Source of the DNA: Rhynchopus euleeides
Lineage: Eukaryota; Euglenozoa; Diplonemea; Diplonemida; Diplonemidae
NCBI GenBank assembly: GCA_963210315.1
Contig: OY723284.1
Location: 372,001-436,000 of the forward strand
Direction: 5' to 3'
DNA: 64,000 nt
Part shown: piece after piece, positions 44,256 to 54,716 of the stretch
Layout: each line of letters opens with the position of its first letter
Position numbering within the stretch: the first letter of the stretch is position 1
Program-made: the position numbers and the translations under genes
Notes under the pieces: model-generated
Databases searched by the model: none
What the model saw: the letters and a program-made list of their open reading frames with translations, nothing else
What the model was told of the DNA's origin: nothing

Positions 44256-46727
44256 CTAGTAGGGGGTGTAGCGCTTAGCCCCCCTCCACAGTAGGGGTGC
44301 CTTGCCGTTCTTGCCCGCGCCCTTTCCCGCCACTCGGGGTGTGTCGGTGACGTCCTGATCAGCTGCCGCGTCCCCTTGTCCGGCCTCGGCCCCTTTGTTC
44401 CCGGGCGCGGGTTGCTGAGGGGGGGGTAGCTGCTCGGACGCCGGGGGCTGCCCTTCGCCTCCGCATCCAGGGTCAGGCTGCTGCTGCTGCGGTGCGGGCA
44501 CGGGTGTATCCCCGGGCGCAGGGGCGGCTGCGGGCGCTGCGGAGGTGGCGGTGGTGGTGTTGTTGTTGCTATCAGACGCGGGGGGTTCGAGGTCAGCGTT
44601 GGCTGTGGGGGCAGGTTGGTCAGCCCCTGCCGGTGGTGGCGCGATTGCCGTTTTGGTCTGGGCCGGCTCCGCTGTTGCCGCCACTGGGGGGGGTGGCGCC
44701 GTTGTTGCTGTTGTTGTTGCTGCCGTTGCCGTAGCATGGCGCAGCGCCTCCCTCACCTGCACATCCTCGCGGATGACCTCTTGCAGGGTCGCCGAGGCCC
44801 TCTCCCGTTCCCTGGAGGTGTCCCTGCCCTCGCGGTTGCGGGCCCGCCGCGGGGAGCGGCACCGGCTCCTGCGCTGCTCACCTGGCCTCCCCCGGGCGGG
44901 CTGGGCATGGTAGTGGTGGTGGAGCTCGGCGAGGTGCGCCCTCGTCTCCTCCGCGACTGCCCGCTGTGATTCAGCGAGCTCGGCGCGCATCCCCTCCAGC
45001 TGCCGCCGCCCGTCTGCCACCATTGCCTGCTGGGCGTCATTGCCCACGCGCTGCCTGCCCAGCTCCTCCCGGAGCTCGCCCAGCTGCTGCTCGCTCGCAG
45101 CCCGCAGGCCGTCCGCAGTCGCCTGCGCTGTCGCCTGCACGTCGGCGAGGGCGGCTGTCAGGCGCGCGTCCGCCTGGGCTTGGCTGAGGCGCCCCTCCTC
45201 GGCGACGGCGGCCAACCGCGACAGCAGCTCCACCCCTTGCTGTTGCTGCTCACCTAGCGCGGCCGTGATGCGGGCGACCTCCGCCTGTCCCGCGCTGCTC
45301 ACCCGCTTCTGTTCGTCCTTGAAGGACTTGAACTCCTTGCGGAGGCCGCTCATGCCCGTCTGCAGGGACTTCGCCTGGAGCTGGGGCAGTGCCTGCTGCG
45401 CCTCCCCCACGCTCCCCTGCAGCCCCAGCATCGCTTCCCGGGCCCCCTGCACCTCCGCGAGCAGGGCGTGGCGGTGCTCCTCGCTCTGGTCGTGGCGGGT
45501 GGTGTGCTGCTGCAGCTGCTCCCGCACTGCCCGAAGGCTCGCCTCCAGCGTCGCCGCCCTCCCGCCGAGGGCCTCACCCCTGCGGCGCTCTTCCCCGAGG
45601 CCGCTCTCCGCGTCCTTGCGCAGGCCAACAAGCAGGCCGCGCAGCTCCCCGTGCACTCGGGCGTGCTCCACGCCCTGCCCCTCCAGCTGCGCCTTCAGCT
45701 CGCGCACAGCCTTCGGTGTGCCAGGCTGGGGGGGAGTCGCGGCGGGACGCTCCTGGAGGTCGTCCAGCTGGCGCTGCTGGGCTGCCAGGCGCTGCAGGAG
45801 CTCATCCTGCCGGGCCTGCTGCTCCCCGAGCTGCTGCTGGAGTCGCCGTACCTCGGCGCGCTCCCCCTGCGCGGCTGCCTTCTGCTCCCCAAGCTCCTGT
45901 TGAAGTCGCCGCACTTCGGCGCGCTCCCCTTGCGTGGCCGCCTGCTGGTGGCCTTGTTGTGTAGCGAGTTGTTGCTCAAGGCGCTGTCGCTGCTGGTCCT
46001 GCTGCCTCTGCTGCTCCTTGAGCAGATCGTGCAGGCGCTGCACCTCCTGCTGCAGCGCGGGTACGCCGTCCTGCGTGGCGCCGGCGCCAGGGTCGGCTGC
46101 GGTGGCGGCGGCGGTGGTTGCGGCGGGGTCGTGGCCGAGGGCCACGAGGCGGCGGCCCAGACGCTCCAGGTCCTTCTGGAGCCGCTCCACACGCTGGCGG
46201 GCCTGCTGCGCGTGCTGCTGCGCGGCCGCCGCGGCGCCACCCCCGCGTCCGGTCTTCCCCAGGTGCGTCCTGGACTTGGCGGCCCGGCCCGCCTTCGCCG
46301 CCGCCTCGCGCTCTTCCCGCACTCTGGCCTGGAGGCCATCGTACCGCCTCTTGAGGCGGTCCAGCTCCTCTCCCTTCTTCCGCTCCTCCGCCTGCCGCCG
46401 CTTCTCCTCCTCCAGCAACGCCGTGTCCGTGAGAGCCACGGCCTTGCCGTTCACCTGCACCGACCATGTGGGGGGGGTGCCAGAGGGGGGGGGGCTGTCC
46501 GCGATGATGACGGCTACGCCGTCCTTCGGCTCCTCGACATGCGCCTCCCACTGGAGGTGGCGGAGGATGGCGCGGACATGCGCCGCGCGGTACAGGGGGG
46601 GGAGGGGCCCGAGGGTGTATTCCCGGGGTTCGTTGAAAACGAGGGGGGGCAGGGGGGCGGCCTGTTGGCCACCGGCCTGGGGGCCGGTGTTACCGGAGGA
46701 GACCCCGTGGAGGTCGGCCTGTGACAT
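44256..46727 (-). CDS. LINE ORF1: coiled-coil protein (823 aa)
   Basis: The ATG at 46727 (MSQADLHGVSSG) is used; the open frame upstream starts at a non-ATG codon. After a short globular region (residues about 20-110, with YTLGPLPPLYRAAHV and a WSVQVNGKAVAL strand) comes a very long Gln/Glu/Arg/Ala coiled coil from about residue 115 to 640, with repeated GERAEVRRLQQ-type heptads. An RS-like stretch (RSRCRSPRRARNREGRD) and a low-complexity Pro/Ala/Thr/Gln tail end the protein. By position it should be the RNA-binding, self-associating ORF1 of the LINE. It ends ...RYTPY and TAG; ORF2 follows in the same frame after one GGG codon. Confidence 0.85.
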   Translation of the reverse strand: MSQADLHGVSSGNTGPQAGGQQAAPLPPLVFNEPREYTLGPLPPLYRAAHVRAILRHLQWEAHVEEPKDGVAVIIADSPPPSGTPPTWSVQVNGKAVALTDTALLEEEKRRQAEERKKGEELDRLKRRYDGLQARVREEREAAAKAGRAAKSRTHLGKTGRGGGAAAAAQQHAQQARQRVERLQKDLERLGRRLVALGHDPAATTAAATAADPGAGATQDGVPALQQEVQRLHDLLKEQQRQQDQQRQRLEQQLATQQGHQQAATQGERAEVRRLQQELGEQKAAAQGERAEVRRLQQQLGEQQARQDELLQRLAAQQRQLDDLQERPAATPPQPGTPKAVRELKAQLEGQGVEHARVHGELRGLLVGLRKDAESGLGEERRRGEALGGRAATLEASLRAVREQLQQHTTRHDQSEEHRHALLAEVQGAREAMLGLQGSVGEAQQALPQLQAKSLQTGMSGLRKEFKSFKDEQKRVSSAGQAEVARITAALGEQQQQGVELLSRLAAVAEEGRLSQAQADARLTAALADVQATAQATADGLRAASEQQLGELREELGRQRVGNDAQQAMVADGRRQLEGMRAELAESQRAVAEETRAHLAELHHHYHAQPARGRPGEQRRSRCRSPRRARNREGRDTSRERERASATLQEVIREDVQVREALRHATATAATTTATTAPPPPVAATAEPAQTKTAIAPPPAGADQPAPTANADLEPPASDSNNNTTTATSAAPAAAPAPGDTPVPAPQQQQPDPGCGGEGQPPASEQLPPPQQPAPGNKGAEAGQGDAAADQDVTDTPRVAGKGAGKNGKAPLLWRGAKRYTPY

Positions 46728-48042
46728 CCTGCCCGTGTATCCCTCTCTCCTCCAGTGCGAGTGTGTGTGTTTGGGGGAAAATGTGTTGCACAAGCGGATC
46801 TCTTTGTTTGTGCGCACCTGTACGTGTATGGGTGTCCATACGTGCGCTGCCAACAGTCTTTTTTACCGTGACCTGAGCAGGTTATAGCAAAAAAGTTGAA
46901 CAAATCATCTAGCCGAAGACTTCAACTTCGCGCTGTGGTTCTTTGCCTTCGTTCCGGCGTGAGGGTTAGACACACACAGTTTCACTTCTATGCGTGTTGT
47001 AGTTTGGGTTCAGCAAACCGGCACCAGCGCAGTGCCCCCCTGAAGGCCACAACGTCAGAACCCGAGCCCGCTATTTTTCTTTTCCCACCTTTTTAACATG
47101 GTCTGATTCTTTGGTGTTGCAGCAGAGCTTGTGGAAGTGCCGCATCCCCATCTCCCTCCCACCCCACCCCGCCCCCCTCCCCCTGAAACACTAAAAAATG
47201 CAGATGGCACTTTCGCTGGGGGGGGAGGAGGAGGTGTGTGTTCCCCCCAGGAAGAAGAAAGCGGCCTCACCCCCCCTGCGGAATGGTGGATGTGGCGAAA
47301 AGAATCAAGCAAGATTTTGTTCGGCTCTTGCACTTTTGAGGTGTGCGGGTGCACAGCGAACCCGACCGCTCGCCCCTGAAGGATGAAGATGGCCTGTGGT
47401 ATCTGGTTCCTGTGTGTGTCCCAACCAGGGAGGGCGTGCGTCGCTTGCGAATCAGAGTGCCTGGTGTTTGTCTTTGTAGTCGACTCAACAAGATTCTTGC
47501 TGGGTTTGTAACGAGAGCCTGGGCTGTGCATGCGTGCGGGATACCGCAATCTGCCACAGGGATGAATTCATTCAAAAAAAATATACGACCGCACGACAGC
47601 CTCCTCGGAGCGACGGATGTCCAGAAACACATTGCCATGGTCCATCGTTCTCACAAAAAAAAACCCCGGTGATGATTGCCAACAGGATCCAGTGTTGATA
47701 ACAGCCTGGACAACAGCACGGGCTCCACAGCATTTTGTTCAGACAGCTGCGCCAACAGCTGCAGCGAAGCATCACAGGGGAGGGGAGGGGGGTGGGTGTG
47801 TGGTGCTTAGGATTTTCGCGGGCCAGACCTTGGTTGGCCAACCGAACGCTTTTTTTTTCAACACCCACCGACACACCTCGAGGCGCCGCCAAACAGTGCG
47901 AGACCTGAGCGAACAGGGCGGGGGGAAAAGAAGAGGAAAGAGGGCCGTGAAACTCAGATGCTAGCTGCTTTCGGCACAGGCTGTGTGCCAAAGGTATGGC
48001 ACCATGCCTTGTTTGTTTGACAGTGCTTACGATCAGGCCGTT

Positions 48043-48181
48043 CGCTCGGGGCGAAGTTGGGCCCAACTTCGCTAAAAAAATAAATCTTCAGATTTACTTC
48101 GTCCCAACTTCGCCCAAGGGGACGAAGTTGGGATAAAAAAATTCTGGGCTCGGCCCCCACCCACCGAAGGGGGGGTGGGTG
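48043..48181. repeat. Cluster of inverted repeats (cgaagttggg family)
   Basis: cgaagttggg/cccaacttcg occurs as a tight palindrome (about 48051-48074) and again as cgtcccaacttcg...cgaagttggga (48100-48134), followed by ccccacccacc-gaag-ggggtgggtgg (about 48155-48181). Loop spacers are A/T-rich. This looks like the remains of small hairpin elements. Confidence 0.7.
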
Positions 48182-48357
48182 GTGAAAGAGCCCACGGGAT
48201 CACGAGACTCAGGGGATGGGGAATGCACGAGGAAGGAAGTGTTAGAAGAAGACCACAACGACCTTCCCCAAAGTACGATGCATTGCTCCGCCCAGACCCC
48301 CCTGTGGCGTATGTCTGGTGCCCAAGTCCTTTCAAGTTACATGAATCTGTCCATCCG

Positions 48358-48421
48358 CAATGAACAGATGTTCACTACCGTGGCCTCCGGCGGCTGGGGG
48401 GCTCCGCCCCCCAGACCCCCC
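48358..48421 (+). repeat. Fourth copy of the GC palindromic dispersed repeat
   Basis: Shares atgaacagatgttcact, accgtggcctccggcggct and the self-complementary ggggggct/ccgcccccc core with the copy at 24482-24543, nearly base for base. Confidence 0.85.
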
Positions 48422-49195
48422 TTGCAGCCGAACTGTGTGGCACAGCGGTCCCTGCCAATCCACGGGCGTTTCGCTCATAAGCAAGGTTATTAGTGCCTCC
48501 GGAGGTACTAACAGCCTTGCCAGAAGTGCAGCGATCTGCCCTCTCAAAGAAAGGTAGCCAATGTGTACCTCCCGAGGGGGCGCGAAGCGCCCCCGAGGGG
48601 CGCCTCCCTGTGGTTAAAAAAAATCTCAAAATCCCAAAATCCCAAATAAAACTTCGTCCACCCCACACGGGATCTGTGGACGATAGCGAACGGCCTGCTT
48701 ACGATCGGCAAAAAAAAAGGGGGGGGGAAATGCACGCGCAACACATTAAATACTGCCGCGAGGCGAGGGGATCCTCCCTATAAAATATCCCTCCAAACTG
48801 CCACAACCACACACAGCCCACAGGATTGCTGCTACAGTGGGGGCTTACCCCTTCTTCTGGCGGCACTCCGGGCATTACCGGTTTGACGCTTTAGACTACT
48901 CTGATGCATTCACATACACACAAGCTTGGTGGCCCGGCAAACGACAGAAATCTAGAAGAGAGATGGAAATAGAGAGAGGCGTGTGTATGAGGCGGCACCA
49001 CAAATAACCAACAAACTGAGATATTGTCTGCACCCCCCCCCCCCACCCCCACCCTGCGTCGGACAGTCACGAAGCGTGGCAGTGTTGTTCGTTGGGCAAG
49101 ATAACATGGAAGCAGCAAGAGAGGTGAGGGGGTGCACAACTGTAGAAGCTTAACCCGCCCCACCCCACCCCCCCCCCCCCCCAGCCCATGCTGCG

Positions 49196-52100
49196 TCACA
49201 CATCGTCGTTGGCAAACGAGGAATGGAGAGGGTGCTGTGCAGAAGTCGAGGGTGCCCGTCCCGACCCCGACGGGCGCCGCGCGCCATCGGCTGGGATCGA
49301 CACGGAGGAGCGGACGTGCCGCCCGGCCTGGGTGCCGAGGGCAGCCGCCCAGTCGTTCCGTGGGATGTCGCCCGGGGTCCCTGCAGGGCTGGGCAGGGCA
49401 AGGGACGCAGGGCTCACGGGAATCATCTGGCGGTAGTCCTGCAGGTGGTGGGGGTGGGTGGGGTGGGTGGCCATCTATGCATGTTGTGTGATAAATCCGG
49501 GGAGTGTCTGTTTGAATCCCCGTCGGAGAGAAGGTGAAGACGACTACACAGCACATCCCCCCCAAGGAGCAGGCACGGCTTGCCGTGCCTGCTCCTTTGA
49601 GACACAGGGGGCGGGCGAGGTGGTGGGCCACTGGCGGCGGGTGACCTGGCATACATCATCGGTGTGCTGCGACGCGGGCTGCCGCGACCGCCTCCGTGAA
49701 CCGGACGCCGGCACGGGAACTGCGACAGATGACACGGCACCGATGACGCTGACCTCCTCCACCTCGAGCAGCTCCTGCAGGTTGGGGGGGGGTGTGGTGT
49801 GGGGTGGTTGGTGTGTCGAGACGGGTGTGTCTGCGCAGAACCCCTTCCCCCGTCCCCAGCAGCCCGCCGACACTCAGGATCTCCCGTGCCTGGCAGGTGT
49901 CATCATGCATACCCCACTTGCTGCCCGCCTGCTGTTTGCCGACGGGAAAGCCATCGACGACTGTGCGCCTGGGGAGGCAACACCCGTATCGCTCCCTGCC
50001 GCACTGGCCTGCTTGAGCTGCACAGCGGGAGGTGCAGCAGTCGGGGCGATTTGCACCGACTGTAGCACGTCCTGAGAAGAAGACCCTGCCGGATCGCTCC
50101 CTTCCCGCGCCAACACGGCGCTCTCCGCAGACCCGGCTGCCTCCGCCACCTTGGAGGAGCTGCCATTCGCCTGCGCACTCGGGTTGCCGACAGTCCTGTT
50201 CATATGCAGAATGCCTTCCGCCTCGTCCTCCGGCGGGTCATCCTCAGGAAGGGTCAGATCCTTCGGCGGCTCCAGCTCAGCATACTTCGTGCCCTGCAGT
50301 GTGGTGTGATGGGTGTGGCCAACTCCTGGCACCGGGCGGCATGCATACCTCACGGGGAAGCCACTTGCGGTACATCGCAGGGATCATGAGATCCCTGCCG
50401 TACAGCTTGGTGTCCTGCTTGAAAGCGAATGACAGGCCGCGCAGGCGGCTGAGACGCTCCCTCTCTGCCTTGGTGGTGCGGATGTACTTACACCACACCA
50501 GGCAGGCCGACGCCAGCACGATGGACCCCATCGCGATGATCACAACGAAGAATGACGTCCCAAACGCAGGTTCGTTATCCACCAACACAGGCGGGTAAAC
50601 AGACTCCGTGTCGAGGAATGTCGCGCGCGGCAGGTCGTCTGTGTGGTGTACAATGGAGAAGACGAGCGTTGGCTCTTGCTTCTCCCTGACGTACAGCCTG
50701 AGCACATCGTAGAGGTTGGCAGATCTGTTGTAGAGCGGTACCTCCTTCGGGTCCTTCTGCGGGTCGGTGTTCACACGGCCCACAGCTGTGGTGAATTGCT
50801 TCTTTGTCACAATCGCATCGTAGAGCGTATCCGCCATGAAGGGATGCACGTCCGGCGCGCACATCATCAGCGGCTCCCCACTCCCGGTGAGCGCAGGGTC
50901 CGGTGTCTCGCCCCCGAGGTATTGGCAGAGGAAGGTGCCATCCGGCTGCACCTGCCAGTTGCAGTGGCCCCAGCATTCTGCTGCAACGCGCTTGTCGCAG
51001 TCTGCATATTTATAGGCAGTCCACATCAGGGAGGTGAGCTTCTTCACCGCGACGCCCTTCTCGCGGGATGTAGACCCGCGCACCCCGGGCACCTCCAGCA
51101 CAGGGCAGAGAGAGTCCTTCGTGAAGACATCATCCCCGCCTGTCGAGGACACCATTGGGGTGCGTGCCACACCCCACAGCACCTGCGAGGGGAGGTCGTC
51201 CTGGTAGACGGTGTCCAGCGCGGCGGCGCATTTGATCTGCTGCGGGCACTCGCCGTCCTTCGCGCATGTCGTGCGGAGGAGGATGTTGTCGCAGGCGTTC
51301 CCCTTGCAGGAGGCCTGCAGGGAGACCAGGCCCATCGGGTGCGAGGGGCACTCCTCCATGCGCAGGTTCCACTGTGTCCCCTGGGGGAACACATAGGCTG
51401 CGGCTACTGTGTTCCCATTGTCGTCGACGCGGGCACCGGTCATCCCTGTGTAGGCAACGGAGAGGGAGCCCTTCTCAAACCAGTCCGTCAGGGTGAAGTT
51501 GGGGGAGATCTTCGCCAGGTGGTAGAAGTTCCACATGTCGAACTCTTCAGTGTAGGTCTTATCCGTCCTGTTGAATACGGCCCGCGTGATGGTGTCGAAG
51601 TCCTGCGGGATCTCCGCCTGGTAGTTGTGGTCCCTGTCCCACACCTTTGCGTACAGCCAGGGCTCCGGGCGGAAGATCGCCTGCGACAGCAGGAACTTCC
51701 GGGGGTTGTTCCCCAGGATCTGCCTCCGGTCGCGCTGCTTCCACGCACCGAACACTGTCTCCGACCAGAACTGCGCCAGGTCGTTCACCATGGGGGCGTA
51801 GAGACGCATGTGGGAGGGCGTGCCCATGAACATGTGGAGAACACCCTCGCATTGGAAGCTGGCGATGTGCGTCTCCCCGAGGGAGGCTTGCATGACGGGC
51901 CACTTCGCCCAGTGGTCCCGCTCGGTGAAGGGGTCCAGGCCATCTGCAGCGGTGACGCCGTCCCAGTAGATGAAAGGGTCGTACCGTGACCTCCATTTGT
52001 GGATTGTTTCGGAGTAGAAGGAGTCGAGCAGGTCCGATGCGTCGATTGTTCCGATGTATTGCGACTCGGCGCAGGATGCCCCGTAGACGAACTGGGCGGA

Positions 52101-53669
52101 GTCGGAGGTTGTGCTGAACCTGTCCAGCGCAAAGCAGGCGCAGGTGAACTGCGACACAGGCTTCTGGTGGATGGGGACACACTCCTGGTTGGGGTTCAGC
52201 TCGCAAAGCCCATGCCTGTCGCACTCATTCTGCGCAAGCTCGCAGTACGCAATGTCATCGCTGATGCACATCCCTGTCCCGCACGCCGTATGCGAGTCGC
52301 AGTTCGCACCCCCGATCATCTGCTTGGTCCCCTTGAAGTACACCTCCGCACCCTGCACAAGCGGGCTCTCCGTGTCGAAGAACCTCTTATGATTGGGGTA
52401 CTTCGCCCCACCCATTGCATCCAGCGGATACACAGGCGCCAGGATCGAGGGGAGCGACACCAGCTTGTCGTCCCCTCTGAGAATCGACGCATTCGACACA
52501 AGCCGTTCAGGAGACAGCGCACACCCGTCGGTGCCGTATTTATACCTGCTCTTGGGGTACTCCTCTGACACCTCACGCCACCTCCCGGGGAAGTCCGAAA
52601 GGGATGTCTCGAAGGCGTTGGTGTGGGCGGGGAGGCAGATCTTGCAGGCATCGTCGCTGCCAGAGCAGGTGCTCCCCCCAGTGGCCTCCGGGGACCCGAC
52701 GATGTACTTCGCAAACTTCTCGATGAAGGTCTTGAGGATCTTCTTCGGGTAGAAGTCCTCGCTCTCCTTGCTGTCGTAGTCCGCCTGGTATATCTTGAAC
52801 CAGGTGCGGAACAGGTCGTACACATCTTTCTCTTCAAACTTCGGGGTGCTGCCTTTGATCTTCGGGTCACGCCAGTTGAAGGGGTCCGCACAGACCAGGT
52901 GGTCCTTCGCGTTGCAGTCATAATCCGTTTTGCACGGCATCATCAAATTGCACCCGGTCCCCGCACACCCGACGGATATCTGGAAAAAATCCTTGTGGTT
53001 GTCACACTTCTTCACCACCACCTGCAGCTGCGCCCCGATCTCCATCACCTCGTGGATGAAGCTGCACTTCGGATCCTTCTCATCATCTGGCGCGAGCGGG
53101 TTCTTCACCTTGTCCCACACGTCATACTTACACGACGCAGGCATCTCGAAGGAGGACTTCCCCGCCAACGCCCGATACAGCTTCGGGAAGTCACGGGTGA
53201 ACGACCCCAGATCATCTAAACACGGAATAGGGTCGATATCGGTGCTGCTGTACATTCGATTTCCATAAAGCATCCCCTGGAGAGGGTGGTAACGCTTGGA
53301 GAAGTCGGTGTCAGACACATTGTCGGGGTCGCAGTGCCCTTTGATATACTCCTTCATCCCGGAGTACGCAGCCTGGAACATGCGGGGGAGAAGCGGGATG
53401 TCGAGGTTGATGTTCATCAGCGGGTTGTCCGGAAACACCCTGACCCTCCCCATGCAATCCCACGTCAGGATCGTCTGGAGGTGCGACAGGGGGGGCGGGG
53501 TGGGGCACGTCACACCGCTCCCGCTGCCGCTGGCGTCGCACGCAGTGCCCGACGCGCTCCCCGCTGCGTCCACACCGAGGCTGGTTGCAGGGGAGAGGTG
53601 AACGGGAATCACAGCCACGGCAAGAAGAAGAAACCACCACCGGCGCTGTTCATCTGATCTGGCAGGCAT
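49196..53669 (-). CDS. Secreted / type I membrane glycoprotein, four exons (1354 aa), unknown family
   Basis: Exons are 53669-50349, 50293-49913, 49774-49655 and 49438-49196 (3321, 381, 120 and 243 bp); all three introns are phase 0, begin GTATGC and end CTGCAG. The N-terminus has a basic start and hydrophobic core (RRWWFLLLAVAVIPVHL), a clear signal peptide. The roughly 1000-residue ectodomain is Cys-rich with many N-x-S/T sites and an EGF-like stretch near residue 470 (CELAQNECDRHGLC, FTCACF). One transmembrane helix lies near 1035-1057 (FFVVIIAMGSIVLASACLV), followed by basic KYIRTTKAERER and a cytoplasmic tail of about 290 residues rich in Ser/Pro/Glu. Three of the four exons code tail only. 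No known receptor family recognised; a cell-surface role is inferred. Confidence 0.85.
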
Positions 53670-53889
53670 TGCACCGCCGACAGGAGGGGGAGCTAAGGGG
53701 TGCAGAGGGGAGCGGCAGGCGCTCAGCAGAGGGGCGGGGGGGGTGGCGAAGCTACTGCATAGACTTTCTCACTCTCTCTGGGATCCTTTGAAATCGGATC
53801 TCGCCTGTGAGTGGATATCAGCGATGCTTATACTTTGTAGGCACAACACAACACACACGCGCGTGAATTATCTTTTTATAGTGGTGTAG

Positions 53890-53955
53890 AGTGTAGATCA
53901 CACGGGGTATAAACAAAACACCCCGAGCAACCCCTGATCTTGTGTGATCTACACT
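53890..53955. repeat. Perfect 14-bp-arm hairpin upstream of the glycoprotein gene
   Basis: agtgtagatcacac (53890-53903) is the exact reverse complement of 53942-53955. The loop starts GGGGTATAAAC and contains a matching CCCC, giving a possible second stem. It lies 220 bp before the start codon, so a regulatory or processing role is possible. The rest of 53670-54716 is G-rich simple sequence without a gene. Confidence 0.8.
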
Positions 53956-54716
53956 GTCGTCCCACGCACACGCAGCCCAGCTTTTTTCCAGAGCTGACCC
54001 CCGTTTTGTCTATCCTCGAGATCTCGGTCGAGTGTGTGGTGTCTGTGTGATGGCGCCTGCCTCCTTATCTCGTCTCGTCAGATGCGATACTTCGTCTAAT
54101 GGAATTGGAAGGAGGGGGGGGGGGGGTGGGTGGGTGGGTGGGGGAGGGGGGAGCTCCCGTGTGTTCAGGCACCTCAGGCAGTTGCCCTTCCTGAGATGGG
54201 AGGGGGGGGGGTGGTGTGTGGGGGGCGTGTGGTGGCAAAAAGTGGGGGGGGAAAACAGGGTGTGGGTTCGGCACTGCTGCAGGGTGGGAGGGTGTGGGGG
54301 GGGGGGGGGGGGGGGTTTGCCTCCGCATCGATGCCTCCTGCTGAATAAAAACACACATATGGGGATCGTTGCATTTGGGAGGATCCTGGTGGTTCCCATC
54401 ATCCGGGTCATTGGCCTCTGTGTGGGGGGCACCACACACACACACACACCCCACCCCATTGCATCGCCTTTACTCTATAGATATGCTCTCTTCTAGAAGA
54501 CACGGCCACCACCACCTCCCTCCCCCCCACAAACAGGATACGGCACACCCTCCCCTCCCCCCCTACTCCGCACAGCGGAGGGTATTCTTTGTGAAGAACA
54601 AGCAAAACACCGGCAAAAAAAAATCTACACGCCGGATGACTTCCCCTTCTTCTTCTCTAGACTAGTTTGTTCTCTTTTCTATGTATCCAACCCCACCCCC
54701 ACCCCCCCACCTCACC

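Larger units (their letters stand above)
38117..46727 (-). mobile_element. Large non-LTR retrotransposon with OTU protease domain
   Basis: The element includes ORF1 (coiled coil), ORF2 (OTU-EN-RT-RNH) and a 75-bp 3' UTR that folds into a nested stem-loop: GTGGG...CCCAC outside, then the ACCC/GGAT-type inner stem, followed by TTAAAACCACTATCACTACACTCGCACTC. The 5' end is not fixed; about 130 bp above the ORF1 ATG still look like leader. No flanking duplication could be recognised. Both ORFs are free of frameshifts. Combined OTU and RNase H domains are reminiscent of the Dualen/RandI group, but no restriction-like endonuclease was noted. Confidence 0.85.
46728..49195. other. Intergenic with cluster of hairpins; no gene
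   Basis: Frames here are low-complexity or overlap on both strands. Inverted repeats concentrate in 48040-48180 and 48480-48610, with one GC palindromic dispersed repeat between. The minus-strand frame 48891-49652 overlaps the last exon of the next gene in another frame and is Pro/His/Cys-rich; I do not accept it. Confidence 0.5.

Noticed and set aside
44492-46887. Long plus-strand frames opposite the LINE ORF1
   Set aside because: They mirror the biased Gln/Glu/Arg/Ala codons of the coiled coil and contain no domain.
48891-49652. A 253-codon minus-strand frame
   Set aside because: It covers intron 3 and exon 4 of the surface-protein gene in another frame and is Pro/His/Cys-rich noise.
50643-51989. 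A 448-codon plus-strand frame opposite the surface-protein gene
   Set aside because: It is the antisense shadow of exon 1, whose signal peptide, Cys pattern and transmembrane helix support the minus strand.
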